A stretch of DNA of 64,000 nt from Pseudomonadota bacterium. Lineage in GTDB: Bacteria; Pseudomonadota; Gammaproteobacteria; Pseudomonadales; Pseudohongiellaceae. The notes beneath the pieces are model-generated. The model saw only the letters and a program-made list of their open reading frames with translations. It searched no databases and was not told the origin of the DNA. Position 1 is the stretch's first letter. The number at the start of each line of letters is the position of its first letter. The translations under genes were made by a program, and so were the position numbers. Shown piece after piece: positions 43,201-51,472 of the stretch. The stretch is taken from contig JAQCBT010000011.1 of the NCBI GenBank assembly GCA_027621405.1, forward strand, positions 1 to 64,000. The letters are read 5' to 3'.

Positions 43201-43851
43201 ACGCTGCATCTCGACATCACCGGGCTCTACACTGATCTCGATATCCGGCAACACCTCTACGATCGGGATGGGCTCGTTTATAGCAAAGGGCCAGGCCAGT
43301 CGCGAGCCGGCATTGATCAGCGCTTCAGAGCTGATGAACAGGGCCATTACGGCCAACGCGACAGCCACGGCGGAGGCCAGGCTTATCCAGGAGGTACGTG
43401 CCGGAGCGATCGTCTCCACATGCCGCTGTTGCTGCTGAACATGGACCTGGGCATCTTGCCAGAGTTGGCGGATGAACTGCTGGGACACACCCGCGCGGCC
43501 GTTCTGCAGATCGGCCTCGCTAAATTCCAGCGAGGTGAGCAGCCGCTGCTCCAGGTCAGGAATATGGTCTTCTACATAGTGGGCCAGAACCTTGTCGTTG
43601 CTGTGACGCCTGCCGAGAATGCGAATGAAATTCCACACTAGTGCCCCTGTCGCCAGCAGGGTAAACCCGAACAGCAGGATACTTCCCAGCTTGCCCGGTT
43701 CCAGCCACAGGGCAACAGCAGCCACCGCCAGGACCAGGGCTGAAAATTCGATTACAAGAAAACTGGCCTGTTTGAGGAGAAACAGGTTGCTGCGTCGGCG
43801 ACGCAAGTGTTGGAGGGTTTCGCGGAGGCTATCAAATGTAGGTGTGGACAT
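40210..43851 (-). CDS. DUF4175 giant membrane protein, Gln/Ser-rich
   Basis: A 1213-residue protein. Two helices near residues 28-75, a third at about 155-180, then beta-rich periplasmic repeats (200-540) and a long helical, Gln-rich second half. DUF4175-type segments include LLTSLEFSEADLQNGRAGVS and RPGRDQEVMPLEEVVLEVDA. Glycine runs occur near 540 and 715, and a Ser-Gln dipeptide tract at about 775-820 (positions 41400-41520). The C-terminus holds many QQLQQQ helices. It is the first gene of the eight-gene operon; family members usually accompany MoxR clusters. Confidence 0.85.
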   Translation of the reverse strand: MSTPTFDSLRETLQHLRRRRSNLFLLKQASFLVIEFSALVLAVAAVALWLEPGKLGSILLFGFTLLATGALVWNFIRILGRRHSNDKVLAHYVEDHIPDLEQRLLTSLEFSEADLQNGRAGVSQQFIRQLWQDAQVHVQQQQRHVETIAPARTSWISLASAVAVALAVMALFISSEALINAGSRLAWPFAINEPIPIVEVLPDIEISVEPGDVEMQRGDSITIIARVINAQPDAINLRLQNDNVNWRDVSMNRDGSGSDSATYSYFLPSLQEDTTYYIAFNERGEQNSQQYRISLFDLPQVEQIDLALDYPDYTGIEDLLEEDSGDMVVPEGTRVELNIAFNKAVREAVLEFDESFDEDGNVISNYADIPVVINGSTGTAAFTVGADGVYRIRATDFDGLQSQNPLDYFIRAIEDTPPELALKRPGRDQEVMPLEEVVLEVDASDDYGLSQFELNYSVVGSDEVQVDFLREPNMRSVSGSELIYLEDLDVEPGDFVSYFLTLADNNGLDGPAQVISDIYFLQIIPTDQEFRRNPGMSGGGGGGGGGQGGDSSALVSIQKDIIAATWKLRNRQSQVTQEEFASDAEIIAESQREATGRARMSIDRLAERLNFSDDTYDAAVENLSLAIDQMNLAANELELEQITSALQPEQLALQYILKAEASINRTNISMQNGGGGGGGGGAQQEREDLRELFEMEMGQLENRYETPNSRGGGSQQNQEEVNKLEELARRQESLTRAQRNLARREDQMTEEQKRRELERLMRQQEQLSQEVQQLAQQMSNSQQRSQSQSQSSSQSQSQSQSQSQASSSSQSSGGQQQQQTALQRAAQQMQEAAQSDNASIAAARSQKALENLREQQRELSEEGESSVNQLAQNLSQRGQQLLNQQRQLQETMAETTREQGLGQTRQSVRNDESLQELIEAQQQQQRDLEEIEDMLRAIIARGGSEDQRLMSQAQEASRDLRPIQEEMQTSNRVLRNGMVNLAVDIEEEIEDRLEELASSLAALDPSAQRGAGDPTQVAADDAEALREQIEALQQQALAFNEAGQQPGPGVPSLREMRDQLQRSQQLAQQLQQQLQDQARGGGQQQGNQSGQQAGAGGRQQLGGARGGNQDQIGQGGRVTTDGSAMPWGNARSIRQQLTQQDIEDFLNQPELFSQLLQPILELEGALRAQAELNEINNKLYAAADEEVPEQYRELVEQYYRVLSESQGSNSATQ
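41400..41520 (-). repeat. Ser-Gln dipeptide tract in the DUF4175 gene
   Basis: About 40 codons of alternating Ser and Gln with short Ser and Gln runs, encoded by imperfect 6-bp DNA repeats. Likely disordered and prone to length change. Confidence 0.75.
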
Positions 43852-44310
43852 GAGACCTCTTCGGTTGGGTTCTTGGAATAGCTACCGCTGGCCGTACCTC
43901 AATCTTCACCTGAACCACATAATCGTGCACTGGCTTCCTGGTACGTTACTCCGCCAAAATGCGGAACCAGCCTGACCTTAATTCTTCGGGAAACGCTATA
44001 CCGTTATACGCGAGACGGGCAACTGGCGATGTGCATGCAACACCCCATCTAAACCCGAATTCCCTTGCCTCCAGCTGACCTTGCAGGGACGCAAAATGTT
44101 TAAAAATTCGACCTCAACTATCCCACTAACTCAACCTCAAAAGCAAGGGGTTCCGGGGTCTCCAGCCCTGGGTAAAGCCAGTAAAATCAATTAGTCCGAG
44201 AATTGCCTCGGTCTACCGGAAAAATACCCTGATGCTGCCCTGTTTCGGTCTGTCCAGATAATGTCCTTGTTTGCAGTACTGACCTGTCCGGCCGGACTTG
44301 GAGACTATTT
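43852..44310. other. 459-bp gap upstream of the DUF4175 operon
   Basis: Holds the candidate promoter listed at 43995-44022 for the eight-gene operon, and the end of the Nudix gene's transcript. No gene found. Confidence 0.5.
43995..44022 (-). promoter_or_regulatory. Candidate sigma-70 promoter for the operon
   Basis: On the minus strand, TTGCCC (-35), 16 bp, then TATAGC (-10). It would start a transcript about 135 bases upstream of the DUF4175 ATG. Two mismatches in each half make this a moderate call. Confidence 0.35.
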
Positions 44311-44931
44311 TCAGGCCTGGTTGTAGCCCATCTCATCGGGACGGTAGTGTTCTGAGTTTTCGGGAAAGACCCTGATTTCCCCCGCGCTTGCTGCCGCCAC
44401 CAGTTCATCCAGGTGCCTGAAGCCCAGCATATCCCGCAGAGTGGTCTGGGTGGGCCGGGGCAGGACTATCTTCTGCTGCTTTGCCTCCGACAGGGCCTGA
44501 TCCGGACTGAGCCAACGGAAATCCAGGATCTCGTCGTTATCTACCGTGACCCGAGCAGCTTCCCGGGAGGCCTCATACAAGGGATACAGAAAGAACCAGG
44601 TGCTGAAGCGACGCGGCAAGTTGGGCGGTGTCGTCCAGTGCGCCGTATGAATCAAGTGCTCGGGTAACAGCTCGATCCCTGCCTCTTCCCGGGTTTCGCG
44701 CACGGCAGCCTGCACGGCAGCGGGGTACTCCAGACGTGCTTCATCCACGAAATCCGCTTCATCGATACGCCCTCCCGGGAACACCCAGTGTCCTCCATGG
44801 AACACGAGCTTGGCATTGCGTCGCAGCAGGAGCACTTCGATCTGTTGCTGTCCGGAACCAGACCGTGCTGATTCCCTGGCAAGGACTACTGTCGCTGCTG
44901 GCACCGGCGGTTCCGAATCTTCCATTCCCAT
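44311..44931 (-). CDS. Nudix hydrolase, NUDT7/19-like
   Basis: A 206-residue Nudix protein. The box is split by an insertion: the GG of FPGGRIDEADF is followed by 15 extra residues before the REXXEEXG core, RETREEAGIEL. That arrangement is typical of the NUDT19/CoA-pyrophosphatase-like group. The likely reaction is hydrolysis of a nucleoside diphosphate derivative such as CoA. I choose the ATG at 44931; the longer open frame to 45111 is unlikely because it carries poor codons and no ribosome site. It is divergent from the SDR gene at 45138. Confidence 0.82.
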   Translation of the reverse strand: MGMEDSEPPVPAATVVLARESARSGSGQQQIEVLLLRRNAKLVFHGGHWVFPGGRIDEADFVDEARLEYPAAVQAAVRETREEAGIELLPEHLIHTAHWTTPPNLPRRFSTWFFLYPLYEASREAARVTVDNDEILDFRWLSPDQALSEAKQQKIVLPRPTQTTLRDMLGFRHLDELVAAASAGEIRVFPENSEHYRPDEMGYNQA

Positions 44932-45137
44932 GCTTCTCTGGAGTTGTTGCAACTGATGATAGCGTGAACCGGGGCCGTCTCTCACCTGCAATCCTGCCCT
45001 TGCCTGCTGCCAGTCTCCGCGTTTGCAGACGACTCGACAGCGACTTAGAATGCGGCCTCCACCGAGCCTCTGGAGCGGGCTCTGCAAGCAACGATGACTC
45101 TGCCTGCACAACGGGCAAGAGTCCCTGGAGAACAGAC

Positions 45138-46010
45138 ATGAGCATTAGTTTCGAAGATCGCGTAGCCATCGTAACCGGCGCCGGTGGCGGATTAGGCCGT
45201 CAACACGCCCTGGAATTGGGTCGCCGCGGTGCAAAGGTTGTAGTCAACGATCTCGGCGGCTCGGTAGATGGCTCCGGCGGCTCTCTCTCAGCAGCAGAAG
45301 CGGTTGCCGGGGAAATCAACGATGCCGGCGGTACGGCCGTGGCCAACAGCGCCTCGGTCACCGACCTCGACGCCGTGCAGGCCATGGTGGATGACACGAT
45401 GCAGCGTTGGGGTCGCATCGATATCGTGGTCAACAATGCCGGTATCCTGCGCGACAAGACCTTCGCCAAGATGGAACTGGCGAACTGGCACGCGGTGATG
45501 GATGTTCACTTGACCGGCAGCCTCAATGTCACCAAATGCGTCTGGCCTATCATGGTGAAGCAGAACTACGGACGCATCGTCATGACTACCTCTACCTCCG
45601 GTCTGTTTGGAAATTTCGGCCAAAGCAATTATGGCGCGGCGAAGCTGGGCCTGGTCGGCTTCATGAATACTCTCCGCCTGGAAGGTGCCAAGTACAATAT
45701 TTTCACCAACGCCATCGCCCCGATTGCCGCCACCCGCATGACCCTGAACCTGCCAGGCTTCGAGGATAGCGAAGAAAGGCTCGCACCGGAGCTGGTAACC
45801 CCGGCCGTTGTATTCCTGTGCAGTGAAGAGGCTCCCAATGGGCGCATCATCCAGGCCATGGGTGGCCGCTATTATTCCGCCGATGTGCGGGAAAATGTCG
45901 GAGTAGACCTGGGTGCCGGCGCCACGGTGGAAGACATTGCCGCCAATATCGACACCATCCTGGACATGACTGAGAACAAGGGTGTCTTGGAGCGCACCCA
46001 CCATCGCTAG
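45138..46010 (+). CDS. SDR, HSD17B4-like 3-hydroxyacyl-CoA dehydrogenase
   Basis: A 290-residue SDR. TGAGGGLGRQHAL near residue 13, VVNDLGGSVDGSGG, NNAGILRDKTFAKM and the catalytic YGAAK (STSGLFGNFGQSNYGAAKLG) match the (3R)-hydroxyacyl-CoA dehydrogenase domain of peroxisomal multifunctional enzyme 2. The ATG at 45138 has a CTGGAG site and a textbook N-terminus (MSISFEDRVAIVTG); longer frames from 44628 are not credible. It probably acts in beta-oxidation, in line with the acyl-CoA enzymes elsewhere in the window. Confidence 0.85.
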   Translation: MSISFEDRVAIVTGAGGGLGRQHALELGRRGAKVVVNDLGGSVDGSGGSLSAAEAVAGEINDAGGTAVANSASVTDLDAVQAMVDDTMQRWGRIDIVVNNAGILRDKTFAKMELANWHAVMDVHLTGSLNVTKCVWPIMVKQNYGRIVMTTSTSGLFGNFGQSNYGAAKLGLVGFMNTLRLEGAKYNIFTNAIAPIAATRMTLNLPGFEDSEERLAPELVTPAVVFLCSEEAPNGRIIQAMGGRYYSADVRENVGVDLGAGATVEDIAANIDTILDMTENKGVLERTHHR

Positions 46011-46028
46011 TTTTTGCTCTCTCAAGCG

Positions 46029-46055
46029 GCAGGCTGGATCTAGTTTCCAGCCTGC
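46029..46055. terminator. Perfect 10-bp hairpin between convergent genes
   Basis: GCAGGCTGGA-TCTAGTT-TCCAGCCTGC. It spans the stop codon of the GST gene (minus strand) and follows the SDR stop (plus strand). No long T-run. Confidence 0.5.
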
Positions 46056-46669
46056 TGGTCAGCCATCGCTCGCTGCACCGATTCCCGCTCATCCATCAGG
46101 CTCATAAGGGGTTTTATTTCCGCTATCTCGTTATAGACATCCCAGTTGAGCGCCTTCCTGGCAACAATGCTGGCCAGGTTGACCGAGAAGCGGAAGAAGA
46201 AGTCGGCGTAGGTAATCTCAGGACCGGCGATATAGGGTTCATATTTGGCGATTCGGGCCAGCGCGGCGAAGCCTTTCTCCAGCTGCCCTCTCACCTCCTC
46301 CCGCAAGGTCTCGTTGGGTTCCCGGCCAAAGAATACCTCGCCGTAGAGCCTGCGTGCGGGCAGCTCTAAATACAGTTCCATGTAGTGAATGAGCTCCTCT
46401 ACCTTGGCACGCTCAAACGGGTCCGCGGGATAAAAGCCGGGGCCTTGTCCAAGGGCGTCAAGGTAGTTGATGATCACCGTGGTCTCGGTAAGGAATCCTT
46501 TCTCTGTTTCCAGGCAGGGAACTTTTCCCATGGGACTCTGGGTCAGATACCCTGCTTCCTGGTTCGGCTTTACCAATACTTCTTCGAAATCCATTCCCTT
46601 TTCTATGAGGATGGTTTTCACCATGTTGTAATAGTTGCTGAGCGGCATACCATAGAGTTTCAGGCGCAT
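46040..46669 (-). CDS. Glutathione S-transferase family protein
   Basis: A 209-residue GST. The N-terminal thioredoxin-like domain contains MRLKLYGMPLSNYYNMVKTI, the cis-Pro region SPMGKVPCLETEKGFLTETT (the conserved VPxLE/Dx...ESxAI layout) and a helical C-terminal domain (residues 85-205). The ATG at 46669 has a GGGG ribosome site; a TTG at 46717 is less likely. It conjugates glutathione or acts as a peroxidase on a cytosolic substrate. Convergent with the SDR gene. Confidence 0.88.
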   Translation of the reverse strand: MRLKLYGMPLSNYYNMVKTILIEKGMDFEEVLVKPNQEAGYLTQSPMGKVPCLETEKGFLTETTVIINYLDALGQGPGFYPADPFERAKVEELIHYMELYLELPARRLYGEVFFGREPNETLREEVRGQLEKGFAALARIAKYEPYIAGPEITYADFFFRFSVNLASIVARKALNWDVYNEIAEIKPLMSLMDERESVQRAMADQQAGN

Positions 46670-46842
46670 GCTTTTCCCCTTTTCTGATGCGAAAGCCATG
46701 ATCTGGTTAGGCGACAAATTAGCTGTTTATTGTTGGCAATGCAAAACCAGCATTGGAAGAGCTTCTATAATTTTCTGCTTTACACATAAGTGCAAGAATC
46801 ATTGGCTGGCCAAAAACGCAGCCGCTTTGGAAGTCAGCTAAA

Positions 46843-47982
46843 TTGTCACCTCGTATCCTTCTTCTCTCTGCCTATCATGCCCAGAGCCATGCAGTCTGGG
46901 CAGAGCGCCTGCAGGCGCTTTTCCCGGACTGGTATTGGAACTGTCTTTGTCTGCCACCGCGACATTTCAATTGGCGTATTCGCAGCAACGGTCTGCATTG
47001 GGCCTATGCAGAGAGGGAGACCTTAGAACAGCACTGGGATCTGTTGATCGCCACATCCATGGTGGATCTCGCGAGTCTGCGCAGCCTTGTGCCCAGCCTT
47101 TGCAGCATACCGAGCGTGGTTTATTTTCATGAGAACCAGTTTGCTTATCCGGGCAACGAGACGGCTGATGCCCGTGACAATATCGAGCCCAAGCTGGTGC
47201 CTGTGTATTCGGCGCTGAGTGCTGATCGCATCATCTTTAACAGCCATTTTAATCGAGACACCTTTTTGGAAGGGGTCAGGAATCTTTCAAAGAGATTGCC
47301 TGAACCCTTGCCTGAGGGCGCATTGAAGAAACTGGAGAACTCTGGCGTTCTGGCAGTTCCCCTGCTTCCCGCTGATTCGGGCGATCGAGATGACGACATG
47401 GTCGGGATGGTCGAAGCTGGGGTTCTGGATGTGGTGTGGAATCATCGCTGGGAATACGACAAGAATCCGGCACTATTGTTGGCGATTGTGCGGCAGTGCC
47501 TGAAAGATACGCCTGCAGTGAGATTTCATATAGTAGGCCAGCAGTTTCGGCAGCGGCCTTCTGAGTTCGAGGAGATCGCTCGCATCCTGGATGAATGGGG
47601 AGAATCCCAAGGTAAGCCCGCTGGCGTGTGCGGTTATCTCGAGGATGTTGCATATCGGCGCTTGTTGCACTCGGCTGACGTCGTGCTTTCGACTGCGCTG
47701 CATGATTTCCAGGGGCTGGCGGTGCAGGAAGCCAGTGTGGCGGGTTGTTCGCCACTGGCACCCAATGATCTGGTGTACCCAGAGTACCTGGGGAGGGAGT
47801 TCCTGTATGCTGCAAACGGATCAGCGGAGGAAGTCGCTGACGATGTCGTGAGGCGCCTGCAGGGGTTACTGGCCCGGAAGTCAAATGGCGAGAAACTTCC
47901 TGTACCTGATCTGACTCGCTATGAAGCGAAGGCTGTGAAGTTGGAGTATGCCCGCCTGTTCTCCGCGCTGGGTGTTGGCTGA
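46843..47982 (+). CDS. Putative tRNA-queuosine mannosyltransferase (DUF3524)
   Basis: A 379-residue glycosyltransferase of the GTDC1/QTMAN type: ILLLSAYHAQSHAVWAERLQ at the start, LPPRHFNWRIRSN, then IPSVVYFHENQFAYP and the GT-B half with VVWNHRWEYDKNPALLL, FHIVGQQFRQRP and ADVVLSTALHDFQGLAVQEA. Human GTDC1 adds mannose to queuosine in tRNA-Asp; the bacterial role is inferred. The start is TTG at 46843, supported by GGAAG. Tgt, which installs the queuine base, is encoded 6 kb away in the same window. Confidence 0.85.
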   Translation: MSPRILLLSAYHAQSHAVWAERLQALFPDWYWNCLCLPPRHFNWRIRSNGLHWAYAERETLEQHWDLLIATSMVDLASLRSLVPSLCSIPSVVYFHENQFAYPGNETADARDNIEPKLVPVYSALSADRIIFNSHFNRDTFLEGVRNLSKRLPEPLPEGALKKLENSGVLAVPLLPADSGDRDDDMVGMVEAGVLDVVWNHRWEYDKNPALLLAIVRQCLKDTPAVRFHIVGQQFRQRPSEFEEIARILDEWGESQGKPAGVCGYLEDVAYRRLLHSADVVLSTALHDFQGLAVQEASVAGCSPLAPNDLVYPEYLGREFLYAANGSAEEVADDVVRRLQGLLARKSNGEKLPVPDLTRYEAKAVKLEYARLFSALGVG

Positions 47983-48001
47983 GCCTGGGTCTTGTGCTGG
48001 C

Positions 48002-50275
48002 TTACTCGACCTGTTCTACCAGGGGGAAGACGATTTCCTGGCCTATCTGGATGCGATTGAAGTCCAGGGTGGGGTTGTACTGGCGAAGCAGCCAGATGGG
48101 GGTGGAATAACGCTCCCTGGCGATGCTGCCGATGTTGTCGCCGCGACTGACAGCATAGGTCTCCACATCCTGAATGCGGTAGTTGGCGAAGAACTCCTGC
48201 TGCAGGGTGGAATGGAATTCGCGTCTGGCGCGCTCAAACTCCGGGATGTTCACTCGCGAAAAATCCAGAGTCAGCCGTTCACCGATAATCACAGGATCAC
48301 TGTAGGCCATGCCATTCAACCTGCGGATGTCCCAGGCGCGGATTCCCAACCATTCGGCGTAGTGACCGAGTGTCTCTGAAGCCTGAACTTCCACGCTGTT
48401 GTTGCTGGCCACGCTGTAGTCAGAGGGGTCGGCTGCAAGCGATTCCACGAGCTGCTCATTACTCTCGCGCACATCCAGTTCCGGGTCGATAGCTTCCGCT
48501 TCTTCTTCCTCGACCGTAACAGCTACGTCCATCTCCTGGTTATCCGGGAGCACAGCGGCTGGCGGGAGTAAGTCCTCGGTCAGCGCCAGCTGGGCTTGGG
48601 TTTCCTCAATAGCAGGATCGGGAGACGGTTTTTCAGGTTCCGGCTCAATCGTGCGGTTGCCTTCGATAACCACGCCATCGGCAAATTCGACCCGGGTTGG
48701 CGGTTCCGGGGTCACATTGGCATCAATCACGGCCAACTGGTTGTTTTCATTGTTATATCCCGGCATGCGCAGCAGCTGGCCAGGGAAGATTCGGTTCCTG
48801 TCCTGGATACCATTGAGCGACAGCAATTCCTGTTCCTGGACACCGTGACGAGCTGCGATAAGTGAAACCGTGTCTCCACGGCGGACGGTGTAGATGCCGT
48901 CTTCCGACGCCAGTGCTTCATTAATCAGCAGGTTGGCACTGTTGGCACCCTGGGGCAGCAACAGGCGCTGGCCAATCTGGATTCGATTCCTGCTGCGCAG
49001 CTGGTTAAGCGCAACCAGTTCTGTCACCGAGGTGTCGAAACGGGCGGCGATTGCGGAGAGGCTGTCACCACGCTCCACCACGTAGGCCACGTCAGGTGTC
49101 TGCACGGCAAACTTGTAATCCGCTGGCACCATGGCCAACAGGTCACCCTCAGACACGGCCTGCGACCTGACCTTGACCGGGAAGCCACGGGGAATTCGCT
49201 TGTTGCCTTCCCAAACTGCCGGCCGCAGGGCAGGATTATCAGCACGCAGTTGCTCCAGGCTAATACCCACTGAGCGTGCGAACACCTCCGCATCAATGAA
49301 CGCATCCACTTCCACTTCCCGGAATTGTGGTGCCGCATCGAAGTTAACGGTTCCGAAATAGTTGCGGGCATTGTTCTCAACATCGAGAACCGCCAGGAAT
49401 TGGGCGTAGAAGTTTCTGGAGGCGAAGCCGAAGGCACGGCCGCGGTAATTGGCGACAATCTTCTCGATGTCGGTTGTCCCCGTTTCACGAACAGCCCTGG
49501 CTATGCCACCAGCACCATGATTGTAGGCGGTCAATGCCAGAGGCCAGGTACCCAGTACGGAGTAGTTGTACTCCAGCAGGCTCATCGCTGCATTGGTCGC
49601 GATATACGGGTCCATGCGCTCATCGACAATATGGTCGATGCGCATGAAACGGCGTCCGGTATCCCGGCCAAACTGCCACATGCCTGCGGCCGCAGCACTG
49701 GAATAGGCGCTGGGATTGAAGGAAGACTCCACATGGGGAAGCACGGCCAGTTCTACTGGCAGGTTCTTCTCCCGAATCACCTGCTGGATATGGTCACGGT
49801 AGGCACCGGATCGGCGCAGGCCTCCGAGGAAACGGTCGGACTGTCCCAATTGCCAGCGCACATTGGATGCAGCGGTCCTCAATGTTTCGTTGCTGACATC
49901 GTCGGGCCACAGCGCCAGTATCTCAGCCTGGGAAGGTGTCAGGCCGCTGCGTTTGCCCGTGGCAAGTACCTGCAGGTCTTCCCGAATGCGGCTGCGGCGA
50001 TCCTCGATCTGGCGTCGATCCAGAGGCAGCGCCGTGTAAATGACGGACAGGTTCTGTGAGTCATGAAGGAAACCGCTGCGGGTATCTACCTCGGTATAGA
50101 CCTTGATCCAGAACTGCACGGCTGGTTCGAGTTCGGGTGGCCTGGGAAAGTTGGCAGCGGACTGCGCGGAGGCATTGGCCACAACCAGCAGTAGCGAAAG
50201 GGTAAGCAACAGACGGGCCAGCCCCGTGCTGATTTCTTGCCCTGTTTCTGCCGCTTTCTTGCCTGGAATTATCAA
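48002..50275 (-). CDS. mltD: Membrane-bound lytic transglycosylase D
   Basis: A 757-residue protein with a signal peptide (LARLLLTLSLLLVVANASAQ). The SLT domain (about 160-290) contains the catalytic Glu in LAVLPHVESSFNPSAYSSAA and the motif LALTAYNHGAGG. Four LysM-type repeats follow: two canonical (VVERGDSLSAIAARF; VRRGDTVSLIAARHGV), one degenerate (ASETLGHYAEWLGIRAWDIR) and one at the C-terminus (VSRGDNIGSIARERY). It cleaves peptidoglycan to anhydro-muropeptides in the periplasm. It begins at TTG 50275 with GAGG upstream. Longer than E. coli MltD (452 residues) because of the extra LysM region. Confidence 0.92.
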   Translation of the reverse strand: MIIPGKKAAETGQEISTGLARLLLTLSLLLVVANASAQSAANFPRPPELEPAVQFWIKVYTEVDTRSGFLHDSQNLSVIYTALPLDRRQIEDRRSRIREDLQVLATGKRSGLTPSQAEILALWPDDVSNETLRTAASNVRWQLGQSDRFLGGLRRSGAYRDHIQQVIREKNLPVELAVLPHVESSFNPSAYSSAAAAGMWQFGRDTGRRFMRIDHIVDERMDPYIATNAAMSLLEYNYSVLGTWPLALTAYNHGAGGIARAVRETGTTDIEKIVANYRGRAFGFASRNFYAQFLAVLDVENNARNYFGTVNFDAAPQFREVEVDAFIDAEVFARSVGISLEQLRADNPALRPAVWEGNKRIPRGFPVKVRSQAVSEGDLLAMVPADYKFAVQTPDVAYVVERGDSLSAIAARFDTSVTELVALNQLRSRNRIQIGQRLLLPQGANSANLLINEALASEDGIYTVRRGDTVSLIAARHGVQEQELLSLNGIQDRNRIFPGQLLRMPGYNNENNQLAVIDANVTPEPPTRVEFADGVVIEGNRTIEPEPEKPSPDPAIEETQAQLALTEDLLPPAAVLPDNQEMDVAVTVEEEEAEAIDPELDVRESNEQLVESLAADPSDYSVASNNSVEVQASETLGHYAEWLGIRAWDIRRLNGMAYSDPVIIGERLTLDFSRVNIPEFERARREFHSTLQQEFFANYRIQDVETYAVSRGDNIGSIARERYSTPIWLLRQYNPTLDFNRIQIGQEIVFPLVEQVE

Positions 50276-50464
50276 GGATTTCAGCCTCTTACCTATCCTG
50301 ATCAGGAATCGCGCTAAACGATAACAACAAAGTGACCGATCTCCAAGTACTTATCACAGCCTATACCAACAATCGGGCGTAATCTGTTCCCGACTCAAAG
50401 TATATCGAGTCAGATCGGCTTGGGCTTTATGGGAGATTTTACTTTGGTGGATAGACTCAGAGAA

Positions 50465-51415
50465 CTAGGGTGTGTCATCCAGTTCAGCACCCTCTTTAAT
50501 CGGAATCATCAAATCCTCCCGCGTCACATTCATCATCAGAATGACAACAGAGGCAATGTAGATAGATGAGTAGGTACCAATCACCACGCCGATGATCAGT
50601 GCGATGGCGAAACCCCGGGTCGCGTCCCCGCCGATGAACAGGATGGCGAACAATACCAGCAGGGTCGTGAACGACGTGATCAAGGTACGACCAAGCGTCT
50701 GGTTGAGTGAGAAATTCACCATTTCCACGGGAGTTCCCTTGCGCATGCGCCGGAAGTTTTCCCGGATGCGATCTGCTACCACGATGGTGTCATTCAAGGA
50801 ATAACCGATGATCGCCAGCATGGCCGCCAGGGTGTTGAGATTAAACTCCATCTGGAACAGGGAAAAGATTCCCAGGGTAATGATCAGGTCGTGGGCCAGC
50901 GCCACCACAGCACCCACCGAGAACTTGAACTGAAACCGCAGGGCGATGTACACCATGATGATGCCAAGGGCAACCAGCATACCGAGACCACCCTGCTCCG
51001 CCAGTTCATCACCCACCTTGGCGCTCACGAAATCGGAACCTATCAGCAATACGTCAACGCTGGTGTTCTGGCGCATCAACTCGGCAATGGTCTCACCAAC
51101 CGCCAGAGCCTGCTCTGCCTGGTTCGCTTCCTCGATACCTTCATCCACTGGCAGCAATATCCGGATATCCCGGTCTGTACCGAACTGAACGATCACCGCA
51201 TTCTGGTAACCGTTGTCGGCCAATATGTTATTCACGTCCTGAATGACCACGCTCTCAGAAAAATTCAGTCGCACCGAGGTGCCGCTGGTGAAATCCAGGC
51301 CAAAGTTGAGCGAGTTAATCGCCAGGGAAATTATTGAAACCACAACAAGCAGCGCCGAGATTGTCCCCGCAATCTTGCGCTTACCCATAAAATCTATTTC
51401 GCTAGCCAGAATCAT
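50465..51415 (-). CDS. secF: Protein translocase subunit SecF
   Basis: A 316-residue membrane protein with six predicted helices and a P1-like periplasmic domain (SINSLNFGLDFTSGTSVRLN). The conserved GYSLNDTIVVADRIREN and LNQTLGRTLITSFTTLL are the SecF signature. With SecD it uses the proton motive force to complete protein export. It follows secD by 57 bp in the standard yajC-secD-secF order. Confidence 0.97.
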   Translation of the reverse strand: MILASEIDFMGKRKIAGTISALLVVVSIISLAINSLNFGLDFTSGTSVRLNFSESVVIQDVNNILADNGYQNAVIVQFGTDRDIRILLPVDEGIEEANQAEQALAVGETIAELMRQNTSVDVLLIGSDFVSAKVGDELAEQGGLGMLVALGIIMVYIALRFQFKFSVGAVVALAHDLIITLGIFSLFQMEFNLNTLAAMLAIIGYSLNDTIVVADRIRENFRRMRKGTPVEMVNFSLNQTLGRTLITSFTTLLVLFAILFIGGDATRGFAIALIIGVVIGTYSSIYIASVVILMMNVTREDLMIPIKEGAELDDTP

Positions 51416-51472
51416 GCTTTGTGTATCCGAACGTCTGTAACTTTTTAACGATGACTTTTACTTGCCCGTGGT

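Noticed and set aside
42079-43641. A 520-residue plus-strand open frame opposite the DUF4175 gene
   Set aside because: It is the antisense of a recognisable gene, has no known domain and no ribosome site.
44628-45137. A 170-residue N-terminal extension of the SDR gene
   Set aside because: The SDR N-terminus starts perfectly at 45138 with a ribosome site; the extra part lies opposite the Nudix gene and has no domain.
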